DNA of 64,000 nt, from positions 57,569,381 to 57,633,380 of the forward strand of contig OZ020611.1 of NCBI GenBank assembly GCA_963971575.1, in the 5' to 3' direction. Below, piece by piece: positions 1-11,366 of this stretch. The translations under genes were made by a program, and so were the position numbers. The first letter of the stretch is position 1. Each line of letters opens with the position of its first letter. Source of the DNA: Liopterus haemorrhoidalis (lineage: Eukaryota; Arthropoda; Insecta; Coleoptera; Dytiscidae). A model generated the notes under the pieces. It had not been told where the DNA came from. It made no database searches and saw only the letters and a program-made list of their open reading frames with translations.

Positions 1-2
1 AT

Positions 3-2324
3 AAAATACATCTACCAGAATCTACTAACTCTAAACGACAGCTTCTATCGGAAGCCGCGAGAATATTTGATCCCTTAGGATGGTTGTCACCAACTACCAT
101 AGTTGCAAAGTTGTTGATCCAAGAACTGTGGAAACTTGGATTAGCTTGGGATGATCCGCTCCCACCAGCCGTCTATGAGAAATGGCAGTACTATAAACTA
201 CACCTGCCGAAAATTAGCGACATATCGGTACCTAGGTGGATTCCCAACATCGGTGTACCCCTAGACCTTGTCGGCTTTTGCGACGCTTCCGAAAGGGGTT
301 ACGCCGCTGTTGTCTACATACGAAGTGAATCGCATAACCTTATCAGGTCATCCTTAGTAATGGCCAAGACTAAGGTAGCACCTGTGAAACAGGTATCAAT
401 ACCACGCCTGGAGCTTTGTGCAGCTTTATTACTCTCGCAACTTGTCGAGTGTGTAACAAGTACGCTTAAACTTAAGTTTAGACGTACGTTTCTTTGGACT
501 GATTCCACCGTCACCCTTGCGTGGATCAAGTCACCCTATCAGCGTTGGAAAACATTTGTAGCCAATCGAGTGACACAAATTACTAACCTGACTGACTCAC
601 AAGACTGGTATCACATTCGTTCCTTCGATAACCCAGCCGACTGTGCATCCCGTGGTTTACTTCCCCACGAACTTCAGGCACATCCGCTATGGTGGTCAGG
701 ACCCAGTTGGCTTTCCTCACCTACGGCCCATTGGCCCCTAGCTTTCCAACCTAATACCGCCTCGTGTGAGGAATTAGTGGATCTAGAAGCCAAACCTCTC
801 GTCGGTCTTGTCCGAGAAAACCCAGAGGAGAATGACTTCCTTTCAAGATTCTCATCGTACTCTACATTGATAAGAGTCGTTGCCCGATGCTTACGATTTT
901 TTAAAAATTGTCGAAACCCAGATGACAAACAAACAGGATTTATTACTGCTAATGAATTATATGACGCACAAACGCATTTAGTTAAATTTGTGCAAAATGC
1001 ACAATTTGGAGAGCAAATAGCTCGACTCCGAGCAGGTAAACCGCTCTCTAAACCGATACAGAAACTATCTCCCTTCCTTGACCCTACAGGCCTCTTGAGG
1101 GTAGGCGGTAGGCTAAAGTACTCTCAACGGACGTATAACCACAAACATCCATTGTTGTTACCGTCGAAACACCCCTTTACAACTATGATAGTTCTCCACT
1201 ACCACGAGAAGTATTTACACGCTTCACCTCGCAACGTCCAAAATTTAATTGAACGGACTTTTTGGATATTGGGTGCTCGTAACCTTATAAGACACCTTTG
1301 CGCAAAATGTGTAAAGTGCTTCAGACACAAACCAAGATTTTTTCAACCAATGATGGGTGATCTACCGTTGCATAGAGTTACACCGCTTAAATCTTTCGAA
1401 ACTATAGGTACGGACTACGGTGGACCATTTCTTATAACCCCGTATAAAGGGCGTGGTTACAAGTCACACAAAGCCTATATATGCGTGTTCATCTGTTTTG
1501 CCACTAAGGCAGTCCATTTGGAATTGGTCTCCGATCTGAGCACCGATATGTTTTTGAGTGCATTCCAACGATTTATTGCACGACGAGGACGCTGCTCACA
1601 CATCTATAGTGACGGTGCAACCAATTTTATTGGCGCTAAGTCTTACTTTTCTGACCTGCAAAAATTAGTTACGTCTACCGAATACCATGACTTTTTGGCC
1701 AATAAGCTATCCTCCGAAGGCATCCAGTGGCACATAAATCCACCATCTGGCCCTCACTTTGGGGGGCTCTGGGAAGCCGCTATTAAGTCGGTAAAATTCC
1801 ACCTAGCTCGGGTCATTGGGGAACAAATACTAACCTACGAAGAATTCACAACCATATTATGTCAAATAGAGGCAATCCTTAACTCTAGACCATTGAGTCC
1901 GTTGTCAGACAACCCAAACGATTATGATGCTCTCACCCCGAGCCATTTTCTCACCATGGAACCAGCCGTAAACCTACCCGAACCATCTATGGAAACTGAA
2001 CCCATCAATCGTTTAACTAGATGGAAACTCCTGCAACGGCTCGTTCGAGATTTTTGGAAACGTTGGAATGTAGAATACCTCAGTACATTGCAGCAACGTC
2101 ACAAATGGAACCGTCCAGCACCTCCATTGCAGCTGAACCAGTTGGTTCTTATAAAGGACGATAACCTTCCCCCTATGCAATGGAAATTGGGACGAGTGAT
2201 TAAACTGTCTCCAGGAAGAGATCAAGTAGTGAGAGTCGCTACGGTCAAAACCTCCTCTAATACATATGTTAGACCTGTAGTCAAATTGGCCCCCCTACCG
2301 GTCGACCCCATTACCGAGCGTTGA
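3..2324 (+). CDS. BEL/Pao retrotransposon Pol, C-terminal part (RNase H, integrase, C-terminal domain)
   Basis: The frame is open from the window edge to the stop at 2322-2324, so the 5' part lies outside. It starts in the linker after the reverse transcriptase palm (SEAARIFDPLG, typical of BEL/Pao). RNase H follows with acidic residues in VGFCDAS, RLELCAA, WTDSTV and NPADCASRG. The integrase has a His/Cys zinc-binding region (HYHEKYLHAS, then CAKCVKC) and a D,D,E triad in GTDYGG, IYSDGATNF and GGLWEAAIK. The C-terminus is the domain that follows integrase in Pao-type Pol (KWNRPAPPLQLNQLVLIKDD). No stop or frameshift was seen and all expected catalytic residues are present, so this copy is young or was recently active. 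No env-like frame follows. The LTR starts 60 bp downstream. Confidence 0.93.
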   Translation, partial: KIHLPESTNSKRQLLSEAARIFDPLGWLSPTTIVAKLLIQELWKLGLAWDDPLPPAVYEKWQYYKLHLPKISDISVPRWIPNIGVPLDLVGFCDASERGYAAVVYIRSESHNLIRSSLVMAKTKVAPVKQVSIPRLELCAALLLSQLVECVTSTLKLKFRRTFLWTDSTVTLAWIKSPYQRWKTFVANRVTQITNLTDSQDWYHIRSFDNPADCASRGLLPHELQAHPLWWSGPSWLSSPTAHWPLAFQPNTASCEELVDLEAKPLVGLVRENPEENDFLSRFSSYSTLIRVVARCLRFFKNCRNPDDKQTGFITANELYDAQTHLVKFVQNAQFGEQIARLRAGKPLSKPIQKLSPFLDPTGLLRVGGRLKYSQRTYNHKHPLLLPSKHPFTTMIVLHYHEKYLHASPRNVQNLIERTFWILGARNLIRHLCAKCVKCFRHKPRFFQPMMGDLPLHRVTPLKSFETIGTDYGGPFLITPYKGRGYKSHKAYICVFICFATKAVHLELVSDLSTDMFLSAFQRFIARRGRCSHIYSDGATNFIGAKSYFSDLQKLVTSTEYHDFLANKLSSEGIQWHINPPSGPHFGGLWEAAIKSVKFHLARVIGEQILTYEEFTTILCQIEAILNSRPLSPLSDNPNDYDALTPSHFLTMEPAVNLPEPSMETEPINRLTRWKLLQRLVRDFWKRWNVEYLSTLQQRHKWNRPAPPLQLNQLVLIKDDNLPPMQWKLGRVIKLSPGRDQVVRVATVKTSSNTYVRPVVKLAPLPVDPITER

Positions 2325-2384
2325 CCATTCATTTGTTTGTTGTTTTCATCGCTAGATTTAAAACATTCGTTTTGGCCGGCGGAA

Positions 2385-3609
2385 TGAAGCGCCCGCTTAG
2401 GGCGTACCTTCTTGTATTTTTAATTTTTTTATCCTAAAGTCTATTTTTGTTTCCGTTTAATTATCAATTTTACTTAATTTTAATAAATATTCATTTCATA
2501 GACAAAACATGTTTAGAACCTCACTATATTTTATTCCCAAAGTACAAATATATTACCATATTTTACCCGACACATTTAATATTTTATATAATAATTATAT
2601 AATTCTATAATAATTTATTATTGTATTAATTTAAAAACCTTATCTTAATTTATTTAAATATAACCATTTGTTTTCTTAACTATAACTTGTTTAGAGCCGC
2701 TGGTAAGACATCTTCCAGCCAAATTAATCCATTTTTATACATTAATATTTTTCCGATCAAAGTGAGTAGACGTGTTTTTTTTGATTTTATAATTGTGAAA
2801 GAGTTTTGAATTCAGTTAAATTTAACTACACTTGGTATTAAGGGTTAATTAATATACTAAGGATATATTAATTATTAAATTAATTTGTTATAGTAATTTA
2901 TTCTAAAGTTTTTCCCTCCCGATTTCTTGGTGTGGTTAAACTCGGTTTTGTGGCAGTAATTTGTAAATTACTGCATTTTTGTCAGACCAAGAGAGAAGGG
3001 TTTATTAATAATCTCTAAAATTTATTCATTAAAGTTGTCATATTAACATTAAATTAAAAAATTTCATTTGGTTGTGTGACGTCATATAGTCGCTGCAACT
3101 CAGAACGCGTGGTTGACCGTTTCCACTTGTTCGTTCTGTTTAAATAATAATTATTTATTTGTTTAATTTAGCCCAACATTTTTATTATAAATTTAATTGA
3201 GAAATCGTTTAAATTCATTTTTTTTGTAAATTTTAATATAATTTTTTTTCTATAAATTTAAAATCAAGATTTTTTATAATTTATTTTTGGGATTAATTTA
3301 GAGTAATTCATCGTATTCCCAGCCGCGCTTACCGCTATCAATTGTTGCAGTCCGCAACAATTAAAATTATTTCATTTTGTTTTTGTACAAATAATTTTTT
3401 TTGACTAAGTTTTTTTTCAACTATTTTTTTTTGATAATAATTTTTTTTTTCTCTCTTTTTTGTTATCATTCCTGGCAACGCTTATGCAACAAGAACCTGA
3501 CCTTATTTTATTATATTAAATTCTCACAATTATATTTTTGACATTTTAAGTCAATCCTTGTGTGTCGTCCTGGACTCCTACCCTACCTAGGCCAGGAGCG
3601 GGCGCCACA
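2385..3609 (+). mobile_element. 3' LTR of the BEL/Pao element
   Basis: A G/A-rich stretch (GGCGGAA) just downstream of the pol stop precedes a TG at 2385. The other end is CA at 3608-3609. The termini TGAAGCGCCCGCT and AGCGGGCGCCACA are inverted copies matching at 11 of 13 positions, which is why I place the ends here. Length is 1225 bp, very AT-rich inside with several long T runs. The 5' LTR is outside the window, so the target duplication cannot be checked; the flank after the LTR is CCGTT. Confidence 0.8.
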
Positions 3610-4052
3610 CCGTTCATAGAAGAAAAAAATAACTTTTTTTACTTAATTTTTTTTTTCATGATTTACATTTTGTGATTGTTTTTCAGTATTGTTTTTTTAC
3701 ACAGTAAAAACATATTTTCATTAATACAGTTGTGTATGTATGTATATATATTTTTTAAATGATTTCTTTCAACAGTTACACTGATAATAACGTAAATTCT
3801 TCATAGTTGAATAAAAAAAAAAAAAAAATCTGAGGGTGCTACAAACTTTTTACTGACATTTTCGTGAATAGTAGGTTTTGTTTATCCTAAAACAGTTAAT
3901 TTTACTCATGTTATAATAAAAAAGATCAAATTTATTGCCTAGTGTAATCAGATAACTCTCGATAGCTCCTTAGAATTCGAACACAGTTCGTATTTGGCGA
4001 ACTACTATCAGAGAGGGTAAGGAGCATGTGTCGCCTAGCGAGTACGTTGAGA
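3610..4052. other. Unassigned AT-rich spacer
   Basis: Poly-T and poly-A rich, with an A run near 3812. No coding match recognised. The last 120 bp (about 3935-4052) have short CTCTC and GGCGA motifs that recur right of the hAT element (5634-5745). This may be an older repeat that the hAT split, but the match is weak. Confidence 0.4.
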
Positions 4053-4060
4053 GAAGTTAG

Positions 4061-5625
4061 CAGTGCCGCAACAACATAAATTGGCGCCTGGTGCTTAAAA
4101 TTATTTGGCGCCCCCTCTCTAATTACATACGCAATTTTTAAAATTTCGTGGTAGGCTGATTGCATCAGTAAGGGAACGTTTAAGACAGTTACTTACGTTG
4201 TTTTCTTCACCAAAATGTTATTTAAGATATTTACTTTCCATATTTTATCGAGAATCCTTAAAATCTTATTGTTTTATTTTGATGCAAGTGGAAATAAAAA
4301 ACATACCTTAATTCATAAAAATCACAAAATCACCAGTAAAGGAACACTTACTCCTAATAAAGGAACTATCTTATTACCAGTAAAGCAAAATACAAAAATA
4401 TATATTATAAAGTCATTTTTTAACAATGAATTTATAAAAAACATTCGTTGGTATTATTTTTTGGTTTAGTTTTAACGTTTTTCTTTGGTTTGGTTGAAAT
4501 TGCAATATTAACGATTATATTAACAAATTATGTTAATAAACTCAAAAATCATGATAAACAACTAATATAAAAAGGGACAAAATATAAACTCTAGGTCAAT
4601 GAAACACAAAATGAAAAACACCTAAAATGAAACACAAAAGGGCTAAAGAAATATTATATTACATAACTGAAAATCATATTAAATAAGAAAATAAAGATTT
4701 AATGACAAAAAAAAAATTTTAAAAATGGTATATTTAAAAAACAAATAATAAATATTTTAGTATTTTAATAATATATTATATAATCACTTTAACGAAATGG
4801 AAAATTAAATTAATTGAACTTTTCTGGCTTTTAACTGTGAGAATTCGTTAGTTAAGTCTTCATAATTTAATGACTGCTATAGTATTTTCTATTGATATTA
4901 AAGCTAAATTTGACAATCTATCTTGGCCCATTGTAGAACGCAAATAATTTTTTATTAACTTTAATTTACGAAAACTGCGTTCATTCGAAGCAACAGTTAC
5001 AGGGAGCGTTAAAAATATGCGCAACGCAATGCCAATATTAGGGTACACATCTTTTAAATCGTAAGTGTGGATCACTTCTAATAATTGCATTGGAGTGGCA
5101 GTTGTACAGTCATCAATTAATGATCTTGCCTGTCATTTGAAACTTTCGATTTCAAATGAAAATTCGATTGGATCTAAATCTTTTCAATATTTGGCAGCAA
5201 GATTTGTAGCATTTTAAAAAAATTCTTCTGTAGACATTATTGCAAGAGAATATCCTGTCAAGAAAGTAAAATCAGAACAAACGTCTCGAAATGATTCGTA
5301 TCTCCAATTGATTTGAGATAATATAGTATCAATTACCATGTAACACTCTTTATCAAAATATCTTTGGATGTTGCTAGGTGCGTTTCGTCCTCTGCCTTTT
5401 CATCCAATACACAAGTTTTATGTACTATTCGAAATAATGTAGTTTGAATTTACTTTTCTTAACTAACAAGTTTCTAGAAAAAATTCTTTTATGAAATCAA
5501 CTTTGTGTTGATTATAGTTTATTAATATATATTAAAAAAAAAAAGGAAATTTGGCAATTTGGCGCCTTTATTAGTCCGGCGCCTGGTGCGGCGGCACCTC
5601 TCGCACCACCCTTGTTGCGGCACTG
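4061..5625. mobile_element. hAT transposon, internally deleted, with TIRs and 8-bp TSD
   Basis: Perfect 14-bp inverted termini: CAGTGCCGCAACAA at 4061-4074 and its reverse complement at 5612-5625. The flanks are GAAGTTAG (4053-4060) and GAAGCTAG (5626-5633), 7 of 8 identical, the 8-bp duplication expected of hAT. At 1565 bp it is shorter than an autonomous hAT and contains only the C-terminal end of a transposase, on the minus strand. Confidence 0.92.
4805..5460 (-). pseudogene. hAT transposase C-terminal remnant (ZMYM1-like type)
   Basis: The minus strand encodes the hAT dimerisation region: the stretch ending VASNERSFRKLKLIKNYLRS is the conserved hAT C-terminal signature, followed by SNLALISIEN. 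Upstream the frame is recognisable but broken: NAPSNIQRYFDKECYMVID, then CSDFTFL, with an in-frame stop near 5215, more stops near 5190 and 5130 and frameshifts near 5350 and 4868. After the last frameshift the tail NYEDLTNEFSQLKARK reaches a stop at 4805-4807. The catalytic Asp region is missing. It matches the hAT proteins annotated in insects as zinc finger MYM-type 1-like; family-level assignment is firm, subfamily is inference. Confidence 0.85.
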
Positions 5626-5751
5626 GAAGCTAGCTCTCAGAGAGTAACTCGCCGCTTTCCGCGAGATACTCTCAGAAGTGTGTCCTTTGGCGAGTAACTG
5701 CTTTCGAAAGGTTCTCGCCACTATTTACTCTCAAGTGGGCCGGCACCTTAA

Positions 5752-5868
5752 GTTGTGTGGCTAAGATTTTTTTTGTAGAATCTTTGAAAAAATTGGCAGT
5801 AATGAGATAGGACGATAGTTATTTAGATTTGAAGGATCGTCTTTTTTAAAAAGTTACTAATACCCGGT
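5752..5868 (-). pseudogene. LINE reverse transcriptase fragment
   Basis: Minus-strand translation gives FLKKDDPSNLNNYRPISLLP followed by IFSKILQKIL, the conserved block at the start of the RT domain in CR1/Jockey/RTE-like non-LTR retrotransposons. Only about 40 residues survive; both sides run into unrelated AT-rich DNA. Confidence 0.75.
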
Positions 5869-5869
5869 G

Positions 5870-6715
5870 GCTGCTAAGTTAATTTTTCAATTAGAAATAA
5901 ATTATAATTGTCCAGAATCCACGTTCAGATTAAAAAAAAATAATAATAATAAAAAATAGATATTTCAGTATTTCCAAAGGTTAAAAGCCACTGCCCATGC
6001 ATCTCTAATTATAATAAAAGGAAGCAATGTACCAGTATATCATTTATAATGGACTTTCCTTTACAATATTTTTGAAAAATTATACTTCGTAAATAGCCGC
6101 ATCTTTTCCGTTCCTAATTTAGTGCTCTTTCCAAAGAGTTTTCCATCATTGTCAACTTAACTCCAGAGAATATTGTTTCACGCATAGTATCATCTTTCAA
6201 CTCTATCGGTTTACTGGAATAAACAGATTTTCTCAGTTAGCCCCACAAACAAATCTATGAGAATAAATCGAATAATCGCTTTAGCTGGATCAAAGTATCG
6301 TGTTTTTGTAACATTAATGGAAATTAGTCTCCATTTGGTCGTGATATTAATTATTAAATAGAACAAAGGTAATCGTATTTTGGGTGGATAAAAAGCATTG
6401 CTTTGCATGGAGTAACCAAGGAATTAATCATTTAATTAATAACACAAACTTCAAGAAGATCTTGAAATGTCCGCTATATTAACTATAGTGCTGTTCAAAC
6501 GGTTTGAATGACATTGTACTGTAAGATTGAATAGGTATTCGGTCAGAGAATGTGGATGTTTAATAGAAATATCCTGAGTTTCATTTTGAAATCCTTAATA
6601 GATTGCATCTATACTAATATATGTATAAATGAGTTCGTTTTTGTGTATGTATGTATGTATGTTTGTACTGTTTGACAAATATCTCGTGAAAGGGTGGTCT
6701 TTGTCTTTATGATGT
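5870..6715. other. No gene seen; short GTAT microsatellite
   Basis: AT-rich with no coding match. A GTAT tetranucleotide run lies near 6644-6663 (TATGTATGTATGTATG). The last 8 bp (6716-6723) are the left target duplication of the next element. Confidence 0.5.
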
Positions 6716-6723
6716 GCATATAG

Positions 6724-8105
6724 CAGTGGCGCAGCCAGGATTTTGTCTTGGGGAGGGCCGAATCAAATTTCGAGGGCACGCAAGCCGCATACGGCCCTGA
6801 ACCTTATTTTTTATGGCCCCTGAAGCGGTAATCAAAATCACTTGAGCTTATTTAGGGGAAAAATATATTTAAAAATGTAAAATACTCTCTTCCCCTTTTC
6901 TGTTTATAAAAAAATGTCAAGGAACCCTTCGGGATATTTCGTCACTGCTTATCATTTTGTATGTAAAATAGACTGCGACCCAAATCAGTTCGACACTCCT
7001 GCTGTTGGATATTGATGTTTATATCAAATAATAATTCCATTATTTATTGATAAAAAAAATGTAATTGTTAATCCCTATATCAAAAACTTTCACTTGATTT
7101 TTTCTTCGATAAATACATATTTATTTATATTTTTCGCGGGATATATTTTTGAAGTCTCAATATTTCTCTTACTTATGTTCAGTTCTCTAAATCAGCCGCT
7201 TGGCCACAATTTGTACAGAACGAACAGACTCATGTGACGGAATAAGGATTTCTTGATTATACCTACGAAAACCTAAAAATAACATGTAAATGTGCATTTT
7301 CTGTAAATTTCAACACTAATCATAATAAAATATAGCTTATTATTATTGTAACATACATAAGTTATTTTGCTGTAGAATTATCATAAATTTTTTAGATTTT
7401 TCATTTCATTGGACCTTCAGAGGGGGCTTGTGTCCCCCCCCCACTCCATCTGAATTCGCCACTGTTATTCAGTACAACTTATATCAGTCCTTTTTGTGTG
7501 TAAAAGATTATAATTTCAAAAATACCTAAGAAGATATTGATATTCACATTTATCTACAAAATAAAACCAATATATTTCTACTATTTTTACTCTATTTCAC
7601 GTTTGAAGTGTCATTTTGAAATTACATTCTGAAGGTTACACCGAAGTCAGATTTCCACTTTATCTTATCTGAATCGAGTAATTAGTTGTTTAAAACAGTT
7701 TTATCATTTGACTGGGCGAATATTTTAGTCGATGTGTCAGGGGGAAAAAGGATCAACGCTCCCCTTCATATAATTCGTTGGAGCATATTTGGAAAGTGAT
7801 TTATTTTCACTTGAACAATAATTATGTCACTTTATCAAGAGTAGGCAATGTTAAAAAAATGTTTATTTATACGAAAAAAAAAAAAAAAGAAAATGCCAAG
7901 TAATTGAAAAATTAACTACTGTTGTGGTTAAATTTTATCTTCAACTCCCCGGGCAGCGCCGTGTAATCTGCTGGTCCTGGGAGGGGACCACCCCCCCACC
8001 TTGGCTCCGCCACTGGTTGTGTTAACAAATTCTATCTTCAACTATCCGGAGAGCGCCGAGTAATCTGCTAGTCCTGGAAGGCCCCCCCCCTTGGTTGCGC
8101 CACTG
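6724..8105. mobile_element. Non-coding hAT-like element, CAGTGGCG ends, 8-bp TSD
   Basis: Left end CAGTGGCGCAGCCAGG; right end read inward CAGTGGCGCAACCAAG (14 of 16 identical). Flanks GCATATAG (6716-6723) and GCATAGAG (8106-8113) agree at 7 of 8 bases. The interior has no open frame. Parts of it recur at 26185-26341, 28735-30041 and 54985-55267, so it is a family. A second CGCCACTG end lies inside at about 7460. The right end is duplicated in tandem (7921-8015 and 8016-8105). Confidence 0.8.
7921..8105. repeat. Tandem duplication of the element's right terminus
   Basis: Two units of about 95 and 90 bp, each running from GTTGTG through TATCTTCAACT and a C run to a terminal CGCCACTG. Both units end in a full TIR, so the element has two alternative right ends 90 bp apart; the outer one pairs with the target duplication. 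Confidence 0.8.
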
Positions 8106-8113
8106 GCATAGAG

Positions 8114-8614
8114 ACCAGATACGTAACGAGTACTTTTGGCGAGTATAGAAAACTGCGTCGCAATTGAAGTAAAAGTAATCACTTTTAAAATGTATGAGGA
8201 TCTTTGACTAATTTATAAAATTAAACAATTTAAAATAATTGAAATAAATTTCAATTCAAATTAATATACACTTAAATTATCGCACAAATTTTATAAACAA
8301 TTAAGAATAAATTTTTACCAAGGTCTAATGCAGTGGTGCAGTGGGGCTTTTTTTTTGAAGCGGAGCGAGCCCCGTGTTTTTACTCCAAGTAATAAAAAAA
8401 TTGAACGGCTGAAATTACTCGAAATCGATATCAGTAGTCTAAAACTACTTCTTAAATTGAAATGCGCAATTCTTCCAAATGATTTATCGCGTGAAACCGG
8501 GGAATCCCCGAATAATATGTTGGCGTGTTTATATAATTACATAAATTGACTGCAGTGGACGAAACATTCCTTCAGGTTTAAATCCATAACTCCCAAGGCA
8601 ATACCATATAGTTT
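8114..8614. other. No gene recognised
   Basis: Unassigned AT-rich DNA. A 73-codon frame at 8328-8549 has no recognisable motif and is probably chance. Confidence 0.4.
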
Positions 8615-8618
8615 TGAA

Positions 8619-9622
8619 TGTGGGGGACTCTGATATATAAATATGAAATGTCACGGTTGGCTGATTTATTTATTTCATTTGTACTTACTCTGTACATCCC
8701 TCACATTATGGGTTCCAAGACTTGCGAGCGGATCAAGTCTGGACCCCCCCCTATGAGTCCGCTAGCTGGTTGCTATGATTCTTGGAAGGATTAAGGGTTG
8801 TTCAATTAAACTCAACATTTTAACTAACCTACTTTAATTACGATTACGGTTTAAATATTTACATGATTACACTAGACTTACAATTACGTCGATACAGCTA
8901 AATCCAAATACACAGTCACACACACTAGACACACTTTACACCAAACACGAATTTAACCACTGGACACCACAGTCCTGACTGACATCCTCTATAACCATTT
9001 ATCTCTCACATGTCTTTAGCTGGGCACTACACTAACGTTCATACGGAATTACTTGTTACATTTTACTAGTCTAACCGAACACCCTAAATGACTCTAACCC
9101 ATGGTTAACAAAATCTCACTCTTAAAAACACGACTTAACTTCACGACGGTTTAAGCTCCACTCTTTTTTACATCTTAACGTTATGACGGTTTAACATCTA
9201 TTACTTAAAACGCGACCAGCCTGGAAATTCTTACTTCGCCCAACTGTTAAATGTCATTTAACACCCCTTGATTATCTGTCTTGTACTATCTTAAAATTCA
9301 TAATTTATTGGTGATAACTCAGATAAATATCCCATTAGAAAATAGCCGAATCTTAATATTTTTATCTCAGACAGAATTAATTATTATTTATGTGCTTATG
9401 GTTGACGTATATTTATTTAACACAATAATTTACGATTCACTTTTCATGTTCCATTGACAAAGTGTCAAGTTGCAATAATAAACAATCTCCCGTTATCTTA
9501 AATGCCCTTTCTAAGAAATAGATTATTTTTGTATCGTTTAACAGATTAAATATTTTACTCTAATTGAATGATTTTACTTTAAATAATAATGAAATTTTAT
9601 TTCTGAAATTACCACTCCCACA
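8619..9622 (-). mobile_element. Solo LTR, copy 1 (about 1 kb family)
   Basis: On the minus strand it starts TGTGGGAGTGGTAATTTCAG and ends GAGTCCCCCACA, so TG...CA with inverted tips. It is flanked by TGAA on both sides (8615-8618, 9623-9626), a 4-bp target duplication. No internal coding region is attached. The same sequence, including the first 30 bp and scattered blocks throughout, occurs in plus orientation at 22165-23183. Superfamily unknown; a 4-bp duplication fits Gypsy-like elements. Confidence 0.88.
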
Positions 9623-11366
9623 TGAAAGCTAGATCGCGATTATTAATAGATCATATGTCAAATTTATTGTTCATAAATCTGCATGGTCCTCCAGTTGAAA
9701 TTTGGAAACCATAAAATTATGTGCAAAAATTGATCAGAAACCATCGTTCATTTACTGACACACGTATATTCAAAGTTCAAGAAGTTGAGGAGAATGCAAT
9801 AGTCCAGTAACCTTGTCATGATTATGGGGCAATAGTTGCATCAAGTGGGGGTAGTTAGTTTCGTCTTTTTTTCTTGTATGGGATATGCCTGAGATGCAAA
9901 ATCCAAGTTTTCGACCTCGGCAGCCCTCCGGAACACTTTTGAATTTCTCAAAAACTACTAAATTTTCGAACTTTTTTCGGTTTCTTACCATTATGACCAT
10001 AAAGGAACACGTTTTTGACAAAAATTATTCAATGCATTTTTAAACTAAAAGATTAAAAACTTTAAGATTAAATTTGCTACAATTTAAGACCAGAATGGGT
10101 TCAGTAGCTTCAATAGTTTCTGAGATACAGCTTTTCAAAATTTGAAAAAATCTCCAAACTTGAAAATTTTATGCTAATTTTCATGTTTCATCATATACAA
10201 TTGCTTTTATATCTTCAACAACCTGTCTAACATGAGTCAGTGAAGTAAACATTTATTCAATTTAACATTGGAAGGTGGAGGGAAGTCACTGTTCACCGTT
10301 TTCTTCATCGTCCTCAATCGCCTGAAATGAAAAATTATATATTCAATGTCCCAAGGTAAAACCTTGTCATAATATAAATACCCCGCACATGAAAGTTGGT
10401 AAGCATTAATAAATAGAAGTAATGGTATCTATAGCATGTGGGTAAGAATTAATTATTATAAATAATGGTAACTTTCATCTACAATACGAGTGTAACAGTT
10501 TTTCGACGAAAAAATCGTTGTTTTTAAAAAGTTTTTTGCGAATAACTCGAAAAATATGCATTTTATCAAAAAAACTGTAGAAAGCAAAATTGTAGCTTTA
10601 AAAAAAAAACAAAATCCTTTTTTTATTATTTTTCTACGACCAATACGAACCGAGATACGGCATGTTAATGGTTAACTTCTTTTCGCCAAATGCATAATTT
10701 GAAAGATTCAAAGTCAAATAACAGGAAAAATTTGCATTTTTCGAAGAAAACTCATTGAATCTTTTTTAAAGTATTTGATTAGACCTTTCAAACAAAAAAA
10801 AAGTCTCTAGTATAAAAATTAAGCGACTAATGATCAAAATAAGGTCGGTACCTACTTTTTTCTACGAAAAAATCATTGAAAACAACCCCCTATTTACCCC
10901 CCTAATTAAAATTGATCCTCACGCTTCTGTGGTTCTCTTCATATATGTATTTTCAGTACACCCAAGAAGTTTGACCAATTTAAAATGCCTAATTTTAGAA
11001 AAATTGGAGTTTAAAGAAAAAACGATTTTTTGCGATTTCGTATTTTTCACCCTTTTCTTCAAAATATCTCCGAAATTACTGGAGATACGAAAAAAATGAT
11101 AAAGCACTAAATTGTAGCTTTTTTAATGACTTAAATTTCCTTGTGCATATATTTTCTGTACAGTGAATATTTGGCGAGATATAGCCGTTTAAAACCTCTA
11201 TTTACAAGCGAACACCACCTTATTCGAGCCCTTCAAACTCACCCCATTTAAAAACTAAGGGATCTTAAGGAATTTAATTTACACTTGTCTTATAGCTCTT
11301 GAAAAGCCCTACAAAATCGTTTTTGAAAAAACTTTCTATCATTAAAAATGAAGGACCTATGTTTAA

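Noticed and set aside
2325..3609. env gene downstream of the BEL pol
   Set aside because: The region between the pol stop and LTR end has no open frame; it is LTR. There is no evidence for an errantivirus-like envelope.
3935..5745. Inverted-repeat host element split by the hAT at 4061
   Set aside because: Only short, gapped similarity between the two flanks; cannot be told from chance by eye.
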